This document shows, piece after piece, positions 62,622 to 64,000 of a DNA stretch of 64,000 bases (positions are counted from its first letter, which is position 1; every line of letters starts with the position of its first letter). The DNA comes from Tenericutes bacterium HGW-Tenericutes-2 (GTDB lineage: Bacteria; Bacillota_I; Bacilli_A; Acholeplasmatales; Acholeplasmataceae). Below the pieces are notes generated by a model, which was not told the origin of the DNA, ran no database searches, and saw nothing but the letters and a program-made list of their open reading frames with translations. The position numbers and the translations under genes were made by a program. Where the stretch lies: the NCBI GenBank assembly GCA_002839095.1, contig PGXL01000003.1, forward strand, positions 62,001 through 126,000, read 5' to 3'.

Positions 62622-63743
62622 TTGGCAATCTTCTTGAGAATTGATATCAATCTTATTTCTATGTTAATGTTGGGATTAGTCTTTTTAATTGCATATAAAA
62701 GACTTGATTTAAAAAATATATTAAATAGAGTATATTTAGCCACGATATTGGTTGTAATGACATTATTATTTGTTGAAGCTTTCACTTGTGTTATTAATTT
62801 AAGACCAGAGCCTATTTGGATTCCTGTATCTTATATTTTGCATATGCTTTTATATATTATCGCACCTATATTATCTAGTGCATGGTACTTTCTAATTCGC
62901 AATATGATGACAACTAATGTCAAAATAACAAATAATCATAAGATTTTTATTATCATACCTATAGTAATTAATGCATTAATGACTTTGACAACACCACTCA
63001 ATGGTCTATATTTTTATGTAACTCAAGCGAATGTTTATTCTCGTGGCGAATTATTCTTTATTCCAGTAATACTTACCTATGGTTATTTGCTACTAGGACT
63101 CATGCATATCTTTTTGAATAAAAAAACTATAGTGATTCAAGAATATTTATTACTTATCACATTCTCAATTATTCCAATCCTCGGTGGTATTGTTCAGTAT
63201 TTCAATTATGGAGTATTGATGATGTGGAGTAGTGCAGCATTCGCTTTAATATTTGTATATATTTATCTTCAGGAAAGATTAATCCATCTTGATTTATTAA
63301 CAGGTACATGGACTAGAAAATCATTTGATTTTTATATTACTAAAAAGCTAAAACAAAAGTCTGTTGAACCATTTGGTGGCATATTCTTTGATGTTGATCA
63401 TTTAAAATCAATCAATGATCAATATGGACATGCTGAGGGTGATGAAGCCATTAAGGAAGTGATTGAGCGCGTTCGTGGATTAGTTACTCAAAACGAAATT
63501 ATTGCAAGACTTGGTGGAGATGAGTTCATCATTATCAGTAACTCAAATGATGTAGAAAGATTGAAAAACTTGATTAGTGATATTGAATTATCCTTTTCAG
63601 TTTTTAACGAAAATAAGGTAAAGCCCTATCCATTATCCTGTAGCTTTGGCTATGGAGTATACTCAGAGGAATTTAAGAGTATTGATCAGTTTCTAAGGTT
63701 TATTGATTATAGAATGTATCAGGATAAAAAAAGACATGAATAA
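62622..63743 (+). CDS. Membrane-bound GGDEF protein, probable diguanylate cyclase
   Basis: 373 residues if started at the TTG at 62622, which follows GGGTGA by 5 nt; a GTG at 62613 is in frame but overlaps that ribosome site. About six membrane helices (10-220) form an integral sensor domain. The cytosolic GGDEF domain has DLLTGTWTRKSFDFY, IFFDVDHLKSINDQYGHAEGDEA and ARLGGDEFIII (active motif intact, no RxxD inhibitory site). Third GGDEF protein of the window. A TATAAT box is at 62584-62589. Confidence 0.85.
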   Translation: MAIFLRIDINLISMLMLGLVFLIAYKRLDLKNILNRVYLATILVVMTLLFVEAFTCVINLRPEPIWIPVSYILHMLLYIIAPILSSAWYFLIRNMMTTNVKITNNHKIFIIIPIVINALMTLTTPLNGLYFYVTQANVYSRGELFFIPVILTYGYLLLGLMHIFLNKKTIVIQEYLLLITFSIIPILGGIVQYFNYGVLMMWSSAAFALIFVYIYLQERLIHLDLLTGTWTRKSFDFYITKKLKQKSVEPFGGIFFDVDHLKSINDQYGHAEGDEAIKEVIERVRGLVTQNEIIARLGGDEFIIISNSNDVERLKNLISDIELSFSVFNENKVKPYPLSCSFGYGVYSEEFKSIDQFLRFIDYRMYQDKKRHE

Positions 63744-63767
63744 ACTGCTATCCAGCAGTTTTTTTTA
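63741..63767 (+). terminator. Intrinsic terminator after the membrane GGDEF gene
   Basis: Stem AAACTGCT/AGCAGTTT (63742-63749/63754-63761), ATCC loop, T run, at the stop codon. Confidence 0.8.
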
Positions 63768-63797
63768 TCGTTTTTCATCACACATAAAAAATTGATG

Positions 63798-63803
63798 TAT
63801 AAT
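63798..63803 (+). promoter_or_regulatory. -10 box of the last gene
   Basis: TATAAT is 37 nt before the ATG at 63841, with GAGGAG just upstream of that ATG. Confidence 0.5.
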
Positions 63804-63840
63804 AAATGAGTATAAGTATTCAATGGAAAAGAGGAGTCAT

Positions 63841-64000
63841 ATGAAACATTTCTATTTGAAACAAAAGGTATTTTCTTTCACGGATCGATACAAAATATTT
63901 GATGAAAATCAAAATGTTGTTTATTATGTAAAGAGTAAAGTCTTTTCTATTCATAATAAAATGAAATTTATCGATCAAAAAAATGATTCAGTGCTTTATC
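63841..64000 (+). CDS. LURP-one-related (YxjI-like) protein, 3' truncated by window
   Basis: The ATG at 63841 follows GAGGAG and the frame stays open to the last base (53 residues). KHFYLKQKVFSFTDRYKIFDENQNVVYYVKSK begins like LURP-one/Tubby-like proteins of the YxjI group, a membrane-associated beta-barrel family of unclear function. Too short for a firm call. Confidence 0.6.
   Translation, partial: MKHFYLKQKVFSFTDRYKIFDENQNVVYYVKSKVFSIHNKMKFIDQKNDSVLY

Noticed and set aside
1..64000. UGA read as Trp (Mycoplasma code)
   Set aside because: Several genes end properly at TGA and all Trp positions inspected are TGG, so the standard code applies.
1..64000. tRNA, rRNA, CRISPR, IS elements
   Set aside because: No tRNA-like cloverleaf sequences, regular repeats, transposases or integrases were found on reading through.

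Overview
The window comes from a low-GC, gene-dense bacterium with the standard genetic code: UGA serves as a stop (for example at 23898-23900, 30300-30302 and 56529-56531) and UGG encodes Trp. AT-rich codons, GGAGG-type ribosome sites, Gram-positive-type lipoproteins, diguanylate cyclases and an anaerobic amino-acid fermentation locus point to an anaerobic Firmicute or a free-living Mollicutes relative (Acholeplasma/Izemoplasma/Haloplasma type). That placement is inference. No rRNA, tRNA, CRISPR array, transposase or integrase is visible, and no stretch longer than 300 bases lacks a gene.

Layout. 1-5.9 kb: end of a LarA-like nickel racemase/epimerase gene, a pantothenate-type ECF S component with a P-loop kinase, a MATE exporter, two small membrane proteins and a PfkB sugar kinase. 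6.2-9.8 kb: operon of a hotdog thioesterase, a GH4 glycosidase, an atypical acyltransferase and threonylcarbamoyl-AMP synthase. 9.8-17.3 kb: VOC protein, GGDEF protein, orphan peptide-binding lipoprotein, and a BmrCD-like heterodimeric ABC exporter behind a Fur-box-like palindrome. 17.3-21.6 kb (minus strand): a seven-gene Mrp/Mbh-type cation antiporter operon without a NuoL-like subunit. 21.8-25.8 kb: secreted CotH-like protein and a CASTOR/POLLUX-like channel.

25.8-29.9 kb: an apparent five-gene operon of glutathione peroxidase, OhrR, RibD, RibBA with a degenerate DHBP-synthase half, and a HAD phosphatase. It is preceded by OhrR-like operators and has no room for an FMN riboswitch. The genes would suffice to take GTP to 5-amino-6-ribitylaminouracil without making riboflavin.

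30.0-45.9 kb is the metabolic core. A five-polypeptide FAD/Fe-S proline-dehydrogenase-type complex and P5C dehydrogenase (plus strand) would make glutamate. A convergent minus-strand operon encodes B12-dependent glutamate mutase (glmS, glmL, glmE), methylaspartate ammonia-lyase and a complete citrate-lyase-type citramalate lyase (citD, citE, citF, citC, citXG). A divergent two-subunit class I hydratase supplies the mesaconase step. Together this is a complete route from proline via glutamate to acetate and pyruvate.

45.9-54.9 kb: exported endonuclease/phosphatase-fold protein, ADP-ribose Nudix hydrolase, two zinc-ribbon acyltransferases, the threonine degradation pair tdh-kbl, a PAS-GGDEF protein and an rRNA m5U methyltransferase (rlmCD). 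The 3' end of rlmCD is duplicated about 1.15 kb downstream, bracketing a single Fic-family gene of foreign codon style; this looks like a minimal integrated element. 56-64 kb: DUF4256, a run of small acetyltransferase/Nudix/nucleotidyltransferase genes, GTP-type PEP carboxykinase, an MFS transporter, a membrane GGDEF protein and the start of a LURP-one-like gene.
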